From: AWTP1-13 sp963770295
GTDB taxonomy: Bacteria > Pseudomonadota > Alphaproteobacteria > Rhizobiales > Hyphomicrobiaceae
Assembly (NCBI GenBank): GCA_963770295.1
Contig: CAVYPA010000009.1
Span: forward strand, 1 to 64,000
Direction of reading: 5' to 3'
Length of the DNA stretch: 64,000 nucleotides
This document shows positions 1 to 9,466 of this stretch, in pieces (position 1 is the first letter of the stretch; each line of letters begins with the position of its first letter). Under the pieces are notes generated by a model. It saw only the letters and a program-made list of their open reading frames with translations. It had not been told where the DNA came from and did no database searches. The translations under genes and the position numbers were made by a program.

Positions 1-274
1 AGCGAGCTGACCTCCTGTACCACTCGTTGATGTAAGGTCGCGTTCCAGTTGGCGTAGTTGTGTCTTTTGAGCACACGCCGATGAGACGGTGGCGGTCAGT
101 CAATCTGACGCCCCAATAGAGTTGCAATCTGCCTTCTGAGACGTTGCAGACCGTAGGTCCAGATCCAAATGTATATTGCCACGAGGGTAGGAGTACCGAG
201 AGTTTTGAGGCTTCATCGCTGCTCTGCAATGGCGTGCGGATTGAGCGACCGATGGCTTGTGTCCGGGGTTTGCA

Positions 275-1072
275 ATGCGTGGACAACGCATGATCTGGCT
301 TATTTTGACGGTAGCGCTCCTGGCTTGGCCGGTTTGGGCGGCGTGGCGATGGGAGCTCGTGCGCCGCGTCTACACCAGCCAAGAGCCTCCTGCCCAGACC
401 ATAACGCCAAAGCACGTGCAAGCCCTGCGCAAGCTACGGTTTGCATGGAACACGGCCATCGAAAGCGGTGGGCCTGTCGTGGATCCTCTGACGCCGTACG
501 GTAGCGAGAATTTGGCGGCCGATCTCGGCCCGATCCTAGGCACGCGCGACAAGGTCGCGATCGCCAGCTTTCATCGCGAGGTTTCCTCGCTTCTGATCTG
601 GGCGCTCAAGAATGGAGAGCTTGCCGAAGTGGACTATCGGCTTTCTCATTTGGACAATGCCTCGATGCAGGGACAGCTCCGGCGCGAACTCGCCAGGTAT
701 CCGGGGTTGCCCTCCGAGCAGGTGGAGGCGATCCTGGCAGAGGTGCCGCGCCTAAACCTGGACGGCCAATTCCGCTTCACCGACCAGCATCGCCGGCTCC
801 TGCGCGAGCTGAGGCTGGAATGGCCGGACCGGCAGATCATGTGGTTCCTCGCCGGCTCCGGCTATCCCGCGCCTGCCGTCCACTTCAAGCGTCCGTTCGG
901 AGACATGACCTCGTTTGAAATCGATATGGCAGCGATCTTGGGCCTGCATGCACAGGACGACACGATCGATCCCTTGCTGAATCGTCTCTACTGGGAAATG
1001 TGGCCGGCGCTGCAGACGTTCGTGGAGCACGCGCAAATCGATCGCGCCGCGCGCCCGCCCGACGGCAATTGA
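275..1072 (+). CDS. Hypothetical membrane-anchored protein
   Basis: About 265 residues, no family recognised. Residues about 6-22 form a hydrophobic segment followed by Trp/Arg residues, which suggests a single N-terminal membrane anchor or an uncleaved signal. The rest is soluble, charged and helix-prone, with no motif that I can name. Three start codons are possible (257, 275, 290); 275 was chosen because a GGGG stretch lies upstream and because it leaves a short basic N-terminus before the membrane segment. The gene converges with the membrane protein at 1309-1797, with a hairpin between them. Codon use looks normal for a high-GC coding frame. Confidence 0.65.
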   Translation: MRGQRMIWLILTVALLAWPVWAAWRWELVRRVYTSQEPPAQTITPKHVQALRKLRFAWNTAIESGGPVVDPLTPYGSENLAADLGPILGTRDKVAIASFHREVSSLLIWALKNGELAEVDYRLSHLDNASMQGQLRRELARYPGLPSEQVEAILAEVPRLNLDGQFRFTDQHRRLLRELRLEWPDRQIMWFLAGSGYPAPAVHFKRPFGDMTSFEIDMAAILGLHAQDDTIDPLLNRLYWEMWPALQTFVEHAQIDRAARPPDGN

Positions 1073-1256
1073 CCTGCCGGTTTTCCCCGCTGTGAGCTTG
1101 AGACCATTGCCGAGGTGCAAATGCACTGCGCCATCCTCGAGAAGAAAGTTTCTGCTCGGCGCCGCCATCCTCGCACCATTGCGCACAACGGCTCGACGGC
1201 CGGATTTCGTCAAAGACGAGAAGCGACCCGGAACTTGGAAGCGGCGTACACACTGA

Positions 1257-1281
1257 AAGCCGCGCGTGTAACACGCGGCTT
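1257..1281. terminator. Hairpin between convergent genes
   Basis: The arms AAGCCGCG and CGCGGCTT pair perfectly over 8 bp around a 9-base loop. The hairpin lies between the ends of two convergent genes, so it could serve either strand as a terminator. There is no long T tract. Confidence 0.5.
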
Positions 1282-1308
1282 AGTTCGTGCTAGTTCTCTT
1301 CAGCCTCA

Positions 1309-1797
1309 TTAACCGTCATCGCCGACGCCGATGGTCCGTCGTAAAGTCCTGGCATTGATCAAGATTGCAACAATAGCTTGTGCCATGCTGATGAAGGTCA
1401 GCATAAGAAACTCCGTATTGTTGAAGATGCCCAGGGCTCTGACGCCGGCCGCCCCGAGAGCGAAAAGAAGCACCTGAAAGCCGGCGATTGCCGCCATCAA
1501 AATGGCTTCAATCGTGTTATCTATCCCCGGATGCGAGACTCTCAATTGCTCGGCCATCGCCATCATGGCGGCGCCGACCAAGAGGACTTCAACCCAAGAG
1601 AGCTGATACGCGCCCCAGTCGACCAGGGTCGTCCTAGGATCGGGCAAAATGAACTTGCCTGCTATGTAGAGCACCAGAATATAGGTGAAACCGGGCACGT
1701 ACTTGAGCGGGCTACGTCTGTCAACACCGCGCACATATGCAGCAGTCGCCGTCTGTGCGAGTGGGCCATCAGAAGTTCTGGCTGAAACTTTTGCCAT
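1309..1797 (-). CDS. Small four-helix membrane protein, unknown function
   Basis: 162 residues. After about 34 polar residues there are four hydrophobic stretches at roughly 35-52, 67-85, 97-118 and 128-148, so an inner-membrane protein is expected. The open frame extends to 1896, but the ATG at 1797 is preceded by a strong GGAGGGG ribosome binding site 5 bases upstream, so the shorter start is preferred. No catalytic motif is visible. The layout resembles small uncharacterised alphaproteobacterial membrane proteins, which is family-level inference only. It has no operon partner. Confidence 0.7.
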   Translation of the reverse strand: MAKVSARTSDGPLAQTATAAYVRGVDRRSPLKYVPGFTYILVLYIAGKFILPDPRTTLVDWGAYQLSWVEVLLVGAAMMAMAEQLRVSHPGIDNTIEAILMAAIAGFQVLLFALGAAGVRALGIFNNTEFLMLTFISMAQAIVAILINARTLRRTIGVGDDG

Positions 1798-1967
1798 TTG
1801 ACCCCTCCGTGGTTGGGCCGCCGCTTTCATTGAAGGGTCGAGCGCGCAACTCTGTGGGGACGGCGTATAATTAGGTCGCCGACCGCCCCGTTTCAATGTG
1901 GCGACTATGCCGTTGTTGCGATGTCACAGAAATTGAACAGACGCGTCACGGAGCTTGTTGGTCATTC

Positions 1968-2250
1968 GCCTAGGCTTGGGAAGTTTGGCGTCTGGTCGAG
2001 GCCGACAATCACATGTTCGTTGCGCGCGTTTTGCAGGACACAGGCGAGGTCGCGCATGGCCTCATGCGGCTCGTCGGGTACCCAGACCGCAATCGGTTCG
2101 CCGGGCGCGTGACAACCTGGCGAGGCACCAGGCACTCGTGGCCAGGCTCGTCATCAGCCGGTAGCGCCCGTAGCGGGTCGGCCCAGCCTCGTAGCAGAAC
2201 GTCGAGTTGTATTTAGCCGCAAGCTTGGCAACGAGCTTGCATTTCGCCAC
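1968..2250 (-). pseudogene. IS110-family transposase remnant (N-terminal DEDD domain)
   Basis: Two pieces in different frames match the N-terminal half of IS110-family transposases. The first (about 2250-2115) carries the FCYEAGPTRYGRYR motif. The second (about 2106-1970) carries IAVWVPDEPHEAMRDL. In intact members these flank a segment containing the NRRDA motif and the linker before the AVWVPDE motif. Here that segment is missing and the frame changes, so the gene has an internal deletion and is dead. The C-terminal transposase domain is not found downstream. Confidence 0.75.
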
Positions 2251-2528
2251 CTCCGTGGCGGGGAATTCTCAAGGTAGCGCACCTCGCCGCCTCGCCCGCC
2301 ATCGCGCGATTGCATTACCCGATTTCGACGTATCGATTCCGATCAAAGCCTCGCTATGATGTCCGAGTTTCGCGGCCGGCAAAATCAACTCCGATCGGCT
2401 CCTCAGATCGAGCGCCACCTATAGGCATTCCCAGAAGCGCCGTTGCAATGACGCTTGTACTATGCCACGCCCTGTTCTCCGTTAGGCGACTAAGCGTCAG
2501 ACCTCGCCCGATCCGACGGAAGGTGTTG

Positions 2529-2867
2529 TTAGCTCCTGATGAACGGAACGAAGGGAACGCGCTCGCGTCGCGACAGGCGAGGTAGGAGCCCTTCGATCGC
2601 GACCCTGAAGTGATCCGTCGCTTCGTGAGCTTTCCAACCGGCTTCATTGGCGTAGAGTTCGAAGATGAAAAACAGCGACGCCTTCACAGGCGAGCGATAG
2701 GGAAGGAATAGCTTGACACCCGGCTCGGCCATAGTGGGCGGCGTCAGTACCCTCAATATCTCGGCAACGGCCTCTGCCTCACCTTCCTTAGCTTCGAGCA
2801 TGATCGCTACGACGAAGCCTTCATTGAGCCCCGCCAGGGTCTGCGGCGGTATCCAATTCGTGAGCAT
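2529..2867 (-). CDS. Antibiotic biosynthesis monooxygenase (ABM) family protein
   Basis: 112 residues from the preferred start. The fold is suggested by the pattern of a YgiN/ABM ferredoxin-like domain: an opening beta strand (FVVAIMLEAKEGE), the region around AEILRVLTPPTMAEPGVKLFLPYRS, then FFIFELYANEAGWKAHEATDHF near the end. Such proteins are small dimeric cofactor-free monooxygenases or quinone/stress proteins; the substrate cannot be told. The ATG at 2867 has GGAGG five bases upstream, while the longer start at 2897 has none. It is divergent from the cysteine hydrolase at 3029. Confidence 0.8.
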   Translation of the reverse strand: MLTNWIPPQTLAGLNEGFVVAIMLEAKEGEAEAVAEILRVLTPPTMAEPGVKLFLPYRSPVKASLFFIFELYANEAGWKAHEATDHFRVAIEGLLPRLSRRERVPFVPFIRS

Positions 2868-3028
2868 CGGGGCCTCCATCCTCTCGCGCGGCGTCATCGT
2901 ACCGCACGGCTGCTGACATATAGTGTCAGTATTGATCTGTGGGTCACAGCGGCACCTTGGCTTCTCAATATTCGGTGTGGTCTCATTGCAGCGATGCTAG
3001 CTTGCCAACGTCATCCCGAGGCTGCCTC

Positions 3029-3550
3029 ATGCCGACCGCCTTACTCCTTGTAGATATCCAGCAGGGCCTGTTCACACCTCCCCGCGAGCCGTATCAGGGC
3101 GATGCGGTTCTTGCGCGCCTCGCGGCGCTGCTGGAGCGTGCCCGCGACCGCCGCGTGCCGATCTTCCACGTCCGACACGATGGAGGAAAGGGCAGTGCGC
3201 TTGCCAGAGGATCACGAGGCTGGTTTCATCATTCCGCAGTGGCCCCGCGTGGCGACGAGCCCATCGTCGACAAGAGGCATTCGAGTGCGTTCCACCACAC
3301 GGATCTGCACCAGCAGCTTTGTCAGAAAGACATCGACCACGTCGTGATAGTGGGGTTGCAAACCGAGTATTGCGTCAACTCGGCGTGCCGCACGGCGGTC
3401 GCGCTCGACTATCGCGTGACGCTGGTGGAAGATGGTCACACCACGTACGACACGCCTGTCCTTTCGGCGGCACAGATCATTATGCACCACAACCGTACGC
3501 TGGACGGCAGCCTCGTCGATCTCAACACCGCGGAAAGCGCCTTCGCATAG
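3029..3550 (+). CDS. Cysteine hydrolase, isochorismatase-like
   Basis: 173 residues, typical size for the family. The catalytic triad expected in isochorismatase-like hydrolases can be placed: Asp9 in LLLVDIQQG, a Lys in DEPIVDKRHSSAF and the nucleophilic Cys in GLQTEYCVNSACRTA. The family hydrolyses amides or vinyl ethers (nicotinamidase, isochorismatase, N-carbamoyl hydrolases); the substrate here is not predictable. The ATG at 3029 was chosen over an upstream one because conserved sequence begins at once (MPTALLLVDIQQ). The GFA-family gene starts 38 bases downstream on the same strand, so the two may be co-transcribed. Confidence 0.88.
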   Translation: MPTALLLVDIQQGLFTPPREPYQGDAVLARLAALLERARDRRVPIFHVRHDGGKGSALARGSRGWFHHSAVAPRGDEPIVDKRHSSAFHHTDLHQQLCQKDIDHVVIVGLQTEYCVNSACRTAVALDYRVTLVEDGHTTYDTPVLSAAQIIMHHNRTLDGSLVDLNTAESAFA

Positions 3551-3588
3551 CGGCTCAAGGCGTGACAGAATCAGGAGGAGGGCGGCAC

Positions 3589-4053
3589 GTGAACGAAATT
3601 CCAAGGGTGACCGGAAGGTGCCTCTGTGGCGACATCTGTTATGAATATAGCGGCGCTCCGGTGAAGGTACTGCATTGTCATTGCGAAAGCTGTCGTCGAC
3701 ACACATCGTCGCCGGTCGCCACCTTTGTATGTGTGAACTCGGACGCGTTCTGCTTCACAAAGGGAGCTCCCGCTGTTTTTGAATCTTCCCACGGCGTGAA
3801 GCGAATGCATTGTGCGCGCTGTGGTTCGCCAATCGCTTACCGCTCAGATCGGAACCCGCACCAAATCGATCTCTACCTTGGAACGTTGGCCGATCCGGAG
3901 GCGTCACACCCATCCTTTCATGTCTTCGCTGAGGAACAACTGGATTGGTTCGAGATCGCTGATGCTTTGCCACGCTACGCAAAGGGGCAGCGTGGAGCTA
4001 CCCCGGTGAGGCACGGCCCGCGCCAAATCAACGTCCTGCCGCGGCGCGCGTAG
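3589..4053 (+). CDS. GFA family protein (CENP-V/GFA domain)
   Basis: 154 residues. The zinc-binding cysteines of the family are present: GRCLCGDICYEY at the N-terminus, HCHCESCRRHTSS, and HCARCGSPIAYRSD. GFA-domain proteins are named after a reported glutathione-dependent formaldehyde-activating enzyme, but most members have no proven reaction. The start is the GTG at 3589, with AGGAGGAGG ending 7 bases upstream; the frame is open further upstream but that part is not conserved. It follows the cysteine hydrolase closely. A second GFA protein is at 52583-52990. Confidence 0.87.
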   Translation: MNEIPRVTGRCLCGDICYEYSGAPVKVLHCHCESCRRHTSSPVATFVCVNSDAFCFTKGAPAVFESSHGVKRMHCARCGSPIAYRSDRNPHQIDLYLGTLADPEASHPSFHVFAEEQLDWFEIADALPRYAKGQRGATPVRHGPRQINVLPRRA

Positions 4054-4070
4054 CTGGCCGAACCCGCGCG

Positions 4071-4603
4071 ATGACGGTGTTGGTAAAAGACCTGCATCAC
4101 AATCAGTCAGCCAGAGCGGCGCTCTTGCGCCTGAACAACGACAGCGCACGCGAGACTTCAGCGCTGACCGCCGATCGGTTCGATCGCATGATTGCCTTTG
4201 CTCGCGTGGCGATATACGTCGAACCGAGCGCTGCCTTCCTTGTGGAATTCGCAGAGGGCGATGCTTACGACGATGGCCATTTTCTTTGGTTCCGTGCGCG
4301 CCTCGATAAGTTCCTTACGTCGATCGCGTCGTGGTCGCCGAAAAACATCGCCGACGCGGTATAGGCCGCGTCCTGTACGAGGATCTCTTCACACGAGCGC
4401 GGCGGCTTGGGCACTCGCACATCGCCTGTTGGCTGGCGGGCCCCACACGCTTCATCGTTCGTGAGATATTGCGGGAGGCCTTCTGCCGCCAGAGGCAATC
4501 TCCTATTCAAGCTACATCCTCAAGGACCTGGCGAAGCGTTAGTCTAATACCGGGCTTCGATGCTTACCGTCGTCCACGTTTGAAAGGCGGCACTGCACGC
4601 TAG
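4071..4603 (+). pseudogene. GNAT-family acetyltransferase, frameshifted
   Basis: The first frame (4071 to about 4315) encodes the N-terminal half of a GNAT protein and ends with the typical FLWFRARLDKF. The second frame (about 4316 on) continues with YVDRVVVAEKHRRRGIGRVL, the acetyl-CoA binding motif R-x-x-G-I/L-G, then YEDLFTRARRLGHSHIACW. A single-base loss near 4313-4316 would explain the break. The usual downstream motif (V-N-x-x-P-P-N-P-x-S-x-x-F-H) is not recognisable after about 4440, so the C-terminus is also damaged. It lies 17 bases after the GFA gene, so it may once have shared its operon. Confidence 0.75.
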
Positions 4604-4668
4604 ACTAGCACACCAACGGCAACGCGCCTCGACCGGCACACCGCTTGTGTTTGATCATCCAAACCATC

Positions 4669-6312
4669 CTAACGGAATTTCGAAACCCGCTCGGCCTGTT
4701 CCAGGATGACACGGGCGTTGTCGGCATCTATTGCGCCCGCCGCTTCGCCCCTAATCTTGATGGTGGGGTTCGACCAGTAGGGTATGCGGGGACAACCGTT
4801 GCAGCTCTGCCTGTAGCTCATGATGTCGCGCCATTTGGTGCCGTTGACGTAACCGTGCCCGTAGGGAAATGGCGTGGTGTTCGGGTCGAGCGCCTTGTCG
4901 TGTCTAGTGCCGATGATGTGGCCAATCTCGTGCGCAATCGAATAGGTTAGGGCTGCGCAACTGTGATGAACGACCACGAAGGCCTCCTCCGCCGCTGCCG
5001 CAACACGCGTTGAGAGCCCGCAACCGGAGGCATCGTCGACGATCAACGCGACGACGTCCGCCCGCTTTTCGTCTCGCAACGCCTGGACCCCGCTGAACGG
5101 TCCTTTGCCATCCACCATGTTATAGAGATGCTCGAAGTGTTGACGCTTGGCCTCGTCATATTTGATCTCCTGCTGATGGACGAGGCGCAACTTGACGTTC
5201 CCGATGCCGCTGCTGGCAAAGGAGTCGTTAGCTTGCTCGATCGCGAGAGCAATGAGATCGGTGTCGATGTCGAGGTATTTCTTTGCCACCTTGGGGGTGT
5301 AGAGAACCATAACGTCGATGGTCACCTTATTGGTGGCCATTTGCCTGCGTTTGGCGGCCGAAAGTGGCACCACCTTGCCGCTGCTGGCGGCAAGTGCAGA
5401 AGCGGATGAAGCTTGCCCGGCGCTGCCCTCGTCCTTAGCGTTTGCATCGTCGTTCGGCGCCTCGGCTGTGCGCATAGGGGCGCCTTCGCCGCGCGAGACC
5501 AAGGGATCGTCCTTTAGGTCTGCCGCCTTGCCGTTTTCGCTGGGGCCGTGATCTGGGGGAAGCTTGTCGGGCTCCGTCTCGACAATGGCGTGCAGATCGC
5601 CACCCATGTTTCTTAGCGTGTAGATCCTGCCGCGATAGGTAAAGATCCCAGTGAATTTGCCGCCTTTCCACCACATCAGCAGAACGGGCTCGCCCGTGCC
5701 TTCGACCTCGCCCCGCCAGGTCCAACCCTCACTCTTTTTTTCTACGGTCTTGCGGACGGCGACGATGCGTCCTTGGTCGTTGAATGGAATGACGATGCGA
5801 GCGCCAGGGCGGATCGCACTGGACTTGCCGCGCTCGTCGCTTCGCACGGCATACTCGGCGGGGGCCCCCTTGAGCGCGGCCAGCACACCCACAACGAGCG
5901 TCTCGTCCGAGTTTTTCAGCGCCTCGAGCACTAATTCCTGACCACCTGTCATCTTCAGGCCCCGGCCGGGAGGTCGCAACAGCCGGTTCCAATCGATATC
6001 AAGGGCAGTTCTCTTGATGCCGAGTTTGTCCAAGCGGCGCGATAGAGTCTTGAGGCGGAAACGCGGCAGGGACCAGGTTTCTTTGCCGGGATCGTCAAGT
6101 GCCTGGATCCTGACATCGGGCCCCGCTTGGCGCAAAAGATCGGCGTAGTCCTTCGAAGTTCGCTCCGGCAAACCGGTAAGGAGCAATTCGACGCGCTGCT
6201 CCGAACTGCCCGCCGCCACGAGGTTGGATGGTTGAATAAAAATCATGGCGGCAAGCCCCAGAACCAAACGCCGGAGCCATCCGATGCTGCTGTGGCGCTT
6301 TGGGGCCATCAT
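4669..6312 (-). CDS. Secreted zinc metalloprotease, metzincin (M12-like)
   Basis: 547 residues with an N-terminal signal peptide (basic start, hydrophobic about residues 14-33). The C-terminal third is a metzincin protease domain: HEIGHIIGTRHD at about 461-472 gives the three zinc-binding His and the catalytic Glu, and the Met-turn DIMSYRQSC follows near residue 497, with paired cysteines around it. The N-terminal part has no named domain; a middle stretch (about 290-320) is rich in Ala, Ser, Asp and Glu and may be a linker after a prodomain. It is expected to act outside the cytoplasm. The gene lies 111 bases downstream of cytochrome b561 on the same strand. Confidence 0.85.
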   Translation of the reverse strand: MMAPKRHSSIGWLRRLVLGLAAMIFIQPSNLVAAGSSEQRVELLLTGLPERTSKDYADLLRQAGPDVRIQALDDPGKETWSLPRFRLKTLSRRLDKLGIKRTALDIDWNRLLRPPGRGLKMTGGQELVLEALKNSDETLVVGVLAALKGAPAEYAVRSDERGKSSAIRPGARIVIPFNDQGRIVAVRKTVEKKSEGWTWRGEVEGTGEPVLLMWWKGGKFTGIFTYRGRIYTLRNMGGDLHAIVETEPDKLPPDHGPSENGKAADLKDDPLVSRGEGAPMRTAEAPNDDANAKDEGSAGQASSASALAASSGKVVPLSAAKRRQMATNKVTIDVMVLYTPKVAKKYLDIDTDLIALAIEQANDSFASSGIGNVKLRLVHQQEIKYDEAKRQHFEHLYNMVDGKGPFSGVQALRDEKRADVVALIVDDASGCGLSTRVAAAAEEAFVVVHHSCAALTYSIAHEIGHIIGTRHDKALDPNTTPFPYGHGYVNGTKWRDIMSYRQSCNGCPRIPYWSNPTIKIRGEAAGAIDADNARVILEQAERVSKFR

Positions 6313-6423
6313 TTGTTCCGAGCAGGAAACACTTGAGACGCCTACGGCGACGCTGACGTTTGCTCAAACGCCGTCGCGGTCGCCTGGGTTCCAGCTACGT
6401 GGTTGCGTGCCCCCCTTGCTGTA

Positions 6424-6981
6424 TCAGAAGCCGCCCAACGCTCGCGGCAGCATGCGCTTCAGTACAGCGTCGCGGTGGATGAAGTGATGATAGAGCGCCG
6501 CGCTGATATGCGTGAGAACGAGAACGATCACTAACCAACCCACCCATCGGTGGAGCGTAAACAGCTGTGTCGCAAGCTCTTCGTTCTTGCCGATAATCCT
6601 CGGCAATTCGAACAACCCGAAGAAGGGCGTGCTGGCGCCGTAGGCCGAATTGGCGAGGTAACCGCCGATCGGCATGGCGAGCAGCAGCGCATAGAGCAAG
6701 GTATGTACGATCGATGAAACCGTCTTTTGCCATTGCTCGATTTCTGCCTCGGCAGCCAGTGCGCCCGCAGCAAGCCGATTGATCAGACGTAACACCATCA
6801 AAAAGAGGATCAACACGCCAAGAGACTTGTGGAGGTTGTACAGCGCATCTTGCGTTGGCCCCTTGCCGATACGCGTCATCGCGATTGCTACCGGCGCGGT
6901 TGTGAGAACGCAAGCAGCAACTAGCCAGTGTAGCAATTTTGAAGTTGCAGGATAATGATCCGTTCTGGTGCCGTAAGTCAC
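6424..6981 (-). CDS. Cytochrome b561 family membrane protein
   Basis: 185 residues with four predicted transmembrane helices. Conserved haem-ligand histidines are visible: LLHWLVAA in helix 1, NLHKSLGVLI in helix 2, LFTLHRWVGWLV and HISAALYHHFIHRD in the later helices. The end RDAVLKRMLP is typical of bacterial b561 proteins. Such proteins carry two b haems and pass electrons in the inner membrane, or scavenge superoxide (as CybB/SodB561-type proteins). The neighbouring metalloprotease may share its transcript. Confidence 0.9.
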   Translation of the reverse strand: MTYGTRTDHYPATSKLLHWLVAACVLTTAPVAIAMTRIGKGPTQDALYNLHKSLGVLILFLMVLRLINRLAAGALAAEAEIEQWQKTVSSIVHTLLYALLLAMPIGGYLANSAYGASTPFFGLFELPRIIGKNEELATQLFTLHRWVGWLVIVLVLTHISAALYHHFIHRDAVLKRMLPRALGGF

Positions 6982-7917
6982 GGCTCGCTCCTGGCCAGCT
7001 CCGCACCTGCTAAGTCACCGATCAAACAACGCCCTGCACGGCGAGTGGTTCAATGATCAACAGAACGATCCGCCGACCGGTCGTCGTCGCCGACATCCGT
7101 GTGCCAATGATTTTACGCTCACGTGGCCAGGACCATCTCCATCTGGCCGTTTGCTCGACTTGGCATGCGGCCCCGGCGGACCGAAATTGCGGATCGCAAA
7201 GAAGAAGGGGATGCGCGTCTTTGGGGCGCGCCGATTTCCGCCAAGGTGACCCGCAAATCGGCTCCCTTTCGAGGAATCCAGCTTCATGGTGTGCAACCAA
7301 ATCTAGATCAAGGGGCCGAGGGCTCCTCCTTCATTTCGCACGGTAAACCCGCGCTGGCGGTTGGTGATTGAAGATCCCGTCAAAACCCGGGTGCCGTTTC
7401 TACAACCGCGCGCCCGCATTCCCGGGCCCGCTCAGTGCGGTTCGCTACTTCGCATCTATCCGCGATTGCACGCCTTCGCTCATTGATGTTTCCAGGCGGC
7501 CGTCCGATCATGCGTCCCGGCACGGACGCCCCACGGCAGCAGTTTGACCTCATCGCCTGAATCGACCCATAGCGGCTAGAAGTACGCCGCCCATGGCGAC
7601 ATCGTGTAGCCGTTTGTCCATCATGCTATTGGACGCAAAAGATGGAGCACCCCTCCGGCGATGACCGAGAAAGTGGTGCCGAAGACCCATTGATTAAACG
7701 AGCGCTTCAGCCACCGCGACCAGTTCTGGACTGTTCCCATCCATCACGAACTTGGATTGGACCGGCCGCCAGGATCGGCGGGGAATAATCCTGATTAGTG
7801 CAACGCTCGCACAGCAAACTTTCGAGCCAGCCGCTGCCGATTTTCAGACGCTTGCGGAAAATAGGTCACAGCTGCGCGTGGTAGGATCCGCATCACTCAA
7901 CGGGGAAGCTATCAGCC
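6982..7917. other. Long non-coding or decayed stretch
   Basis: No convincing gene in about 930 bases. Open frames of 60-97 codons around 7022-7371 on both strands have compositions typical of shadows. Two tiny overlapping frames on the minus strand near 7550-7740 are noted separately. Confidence 0.6.
7621..7740 (-). CDS. Possible 39-residue amphipathic membrane peptide
   Basis: A short frame opens with MGTVQNWSRWLKRSF and continues into a hydrophobic segment, GTTFSVIAGGVLHLLRPIA. This basic amphipathic start plus one membrane helix resembles small membrane proteins of alphaproteobacteria. Its stop overlaps the ATG of an even shorter frame (24 codons, 7550-7624) as ATGA. No good ribosome binding site is seen. 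It may be a real small gene or chance. Confidence 0.25.
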   Translation of the reverse strand: MGTVQNWSRWLKRSFNQWVFGTTFSVIAGGVLHLLRPIA

Positions 7918-8538
7918 ATGGCAGACAAGACGAGCACGCGCGGCGCTGTCAAGCCGATCCATCGTGATCTGGGAGCGGAGGAAGACATGGACGATTTGGT
8001 GGAGGGCCGCACCCCCGACGCTATTGCCGAACTTCCGGACGAGATCCGGACGGAAAGGCGTTTTGAGGCTGCCCTCGGTGATCTTGCGTTCGAGTCGAAT
8101 GAAGCCGCCTTCAAGTATGCCTGTGCCTTCATGCGCTGCGACGTCGTGAAGGGTCAAGGGTTGCCAGCCCTCGTGGTCGGCGCCACGCACGCTTTCGGCA
8201 CGGCCGCACCAGTAGCGAAAGATGATCGCGGCATCCAGACAGCAGTTTTGAGGGTGGCCAGCCCCGACGGTGGGTTCCCCGCGGTGGCGCTTTCGTTTGG
8301 TCGTGGGCCAGACTTAAATGTTGGGGACCTTGTTGCTTGGGTTCCAGGCGAATACCGCGAGGATCTTGCCGCTACGTCCGCCGACAGGCGCTTCGGCTGG
8401 GTTGGACTGATTATCGGCACTCTGGAGCCGCGTTACGTCAAAGGAAATTGGGTCGGAAAACTCGGGTTCGGATTAGGTCAGCAAAACACCGCGCGCTACG
8501 TTGTACGGGGATATCACAAGTTGCCTACCACGCACTGA
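7918..8538 (+). CDS. Hypothetical soluble protein
   Basis: 206 residues, no family recognised. There is no signal peptide or membrane segment. The first 60 residues are acidic (DLGAEEDMDDLVEGRTPDAI); the rest looks like a compact beta-rich domain, with AVLRVASPDGGFPAVALSF and a closing NTARYVVRGYHKLP. A GGGGAAG ribosome binding site lies about 10 bases upstream of the ATG. It stands alone between two gaps. Confidence 0.65.
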   Translation: MADKTSTRGAVKPIHRDLGAEEDMDDLVEGRTPDAIAELPDEIRTERRFEAALGDLAFESNEAAFKYACAFMRCDVVKGQGLPALVVGATHAFGTAAPVAKDDRGIQTAVLRVASPDGGFPAVALSFGRGPDLNVGDLVAWVPGEYREDLAATSADRRFGWVGLIIGTLEPRYVKGNWVGKLGFGLGQQNTARYVVRGYHKLPTTH

Positions 8539-8995
8539 GGTGGCAGTAACGGGTATCTTAGGTTTGCAAGAGAAAATCAAATGTCAGCAGGTGAGCGGAA
8601 CGACGGCGCTGTAAGCAAGAGGTTTTCCACAGCCCTGGTCGTCGCTTCCGGTGTGCCATGCGTCAGCGTACCATCGCTGTCAATCGACTGCCGAAGATCG
8701 CCACCACTGTCGGCGCACTGAGCACCTTCGTCGCCGTCCTTATCTCCAAGGTGATCGGCATCGCCGAGTACTCACGTAATTTTCAGCTCAGTGAGTCCCG
8801 GGAGCTCATCCGTAGGATGAGCTTGCCCATAGCAGAGTAAGAGGTTTAGGTAAGCAGGTTGCTTGCCTGAGAGCTAGCCACAAAACGGCGAGGTACCGAA
8901 GTCGCCGCTTACAGAAGAATGGCAGCCCGTTTGCCGCCGGTAGGCACAATCGCTCGTGCCACGCACGGCTGCGCGAAACAACCAAGGAAAAACAC
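8539..8995. other. Gap with weak ORFs only
   Basis: A 60-codon frame at 8658-8840 has a short hydrophobic run (TVGALSTFVAVLISKVIGIAE) but no ribosome binding site. An overlapping 46-codon frame starts at 8581. Neither is convincing. A weak 8-bp hairpin with a G-T pair (AGGTAAGC / GCTTGCCT) lies near 8848-8870. Confidence 0.4.
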
Positions 8996-9466
8996 ATGAA
9001 GCGCGCCAAAACGATAGCCTTCGCCGCGGGTACTATGTTGTTGGCAGCGCATGGCGCTATAGCTCAAGCTCAGAATACACCGGGCGTTATGGCCTTGACG
9101 GCCGATGAAATGAGGTGGAGTTCCCAAGGTGGATTAGCCTTGCCGGGAATGGAGCAGGTCAACTTGATCGGCAATCCAAGCAAGCCGGGTCCTTACACGT
9201 TGCGCCTCAAATTTCCTGCCGGGTTTAAATTACCGCCACATTTCCATCCGGACGCGCGCGAGGTTACGATTTTATCGGGCGTCTGGTATACGGGCTACGG
9301 CGAAACCGCCGATCCGACCAAGCTCAAGGCTTTGCCTGCCGGGAGTTTTTACACCGAACCGGCGAACGAGCCGCATTTTGTAGAGGTTCGCGAACCGACG
9401 GTGATCCAGGTAAGTGGTATCGGACCAAGCGGACGCAAGGACGTCACCTCTGGGGCATCCAAATAG
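8996..9466 (+). CDS. Secreted cupin-domain protein
   Basis: 156 residues with a clear signal peptide (MKRAKTIAFAAGTMLLAAHG, cleavage probably near AIAQA). The mature part is a single cupin barrel: LPPHFHPDAREVTILSGVW gives the first cupin motif with two His and a Glu, and EPANEPHFVEVREPTVIQV gives the second motif with its His. It is therefore a likely periplasmic metal-binding cupin; the substrate is unknown. A good AAGGA ribosome binding site is present. It resembles the many exported single-cupin proteins of Bradyrhizobium-like bacteria. Confidence 0.85.
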   Translation: MKRAKTIAFAAGTMLLAAHGAIAQAQNTPGVMALTADEMRWSSQGGLALPGMEQVNLIGNPSKPGPYTLRLKFPAGFKLPPHFHPDAREVTILSGVWYTGYGETADPTKLKALPAGSFYTEPANEPHFVEVREPTVIQVSGIGPSGRKDVTSGASK

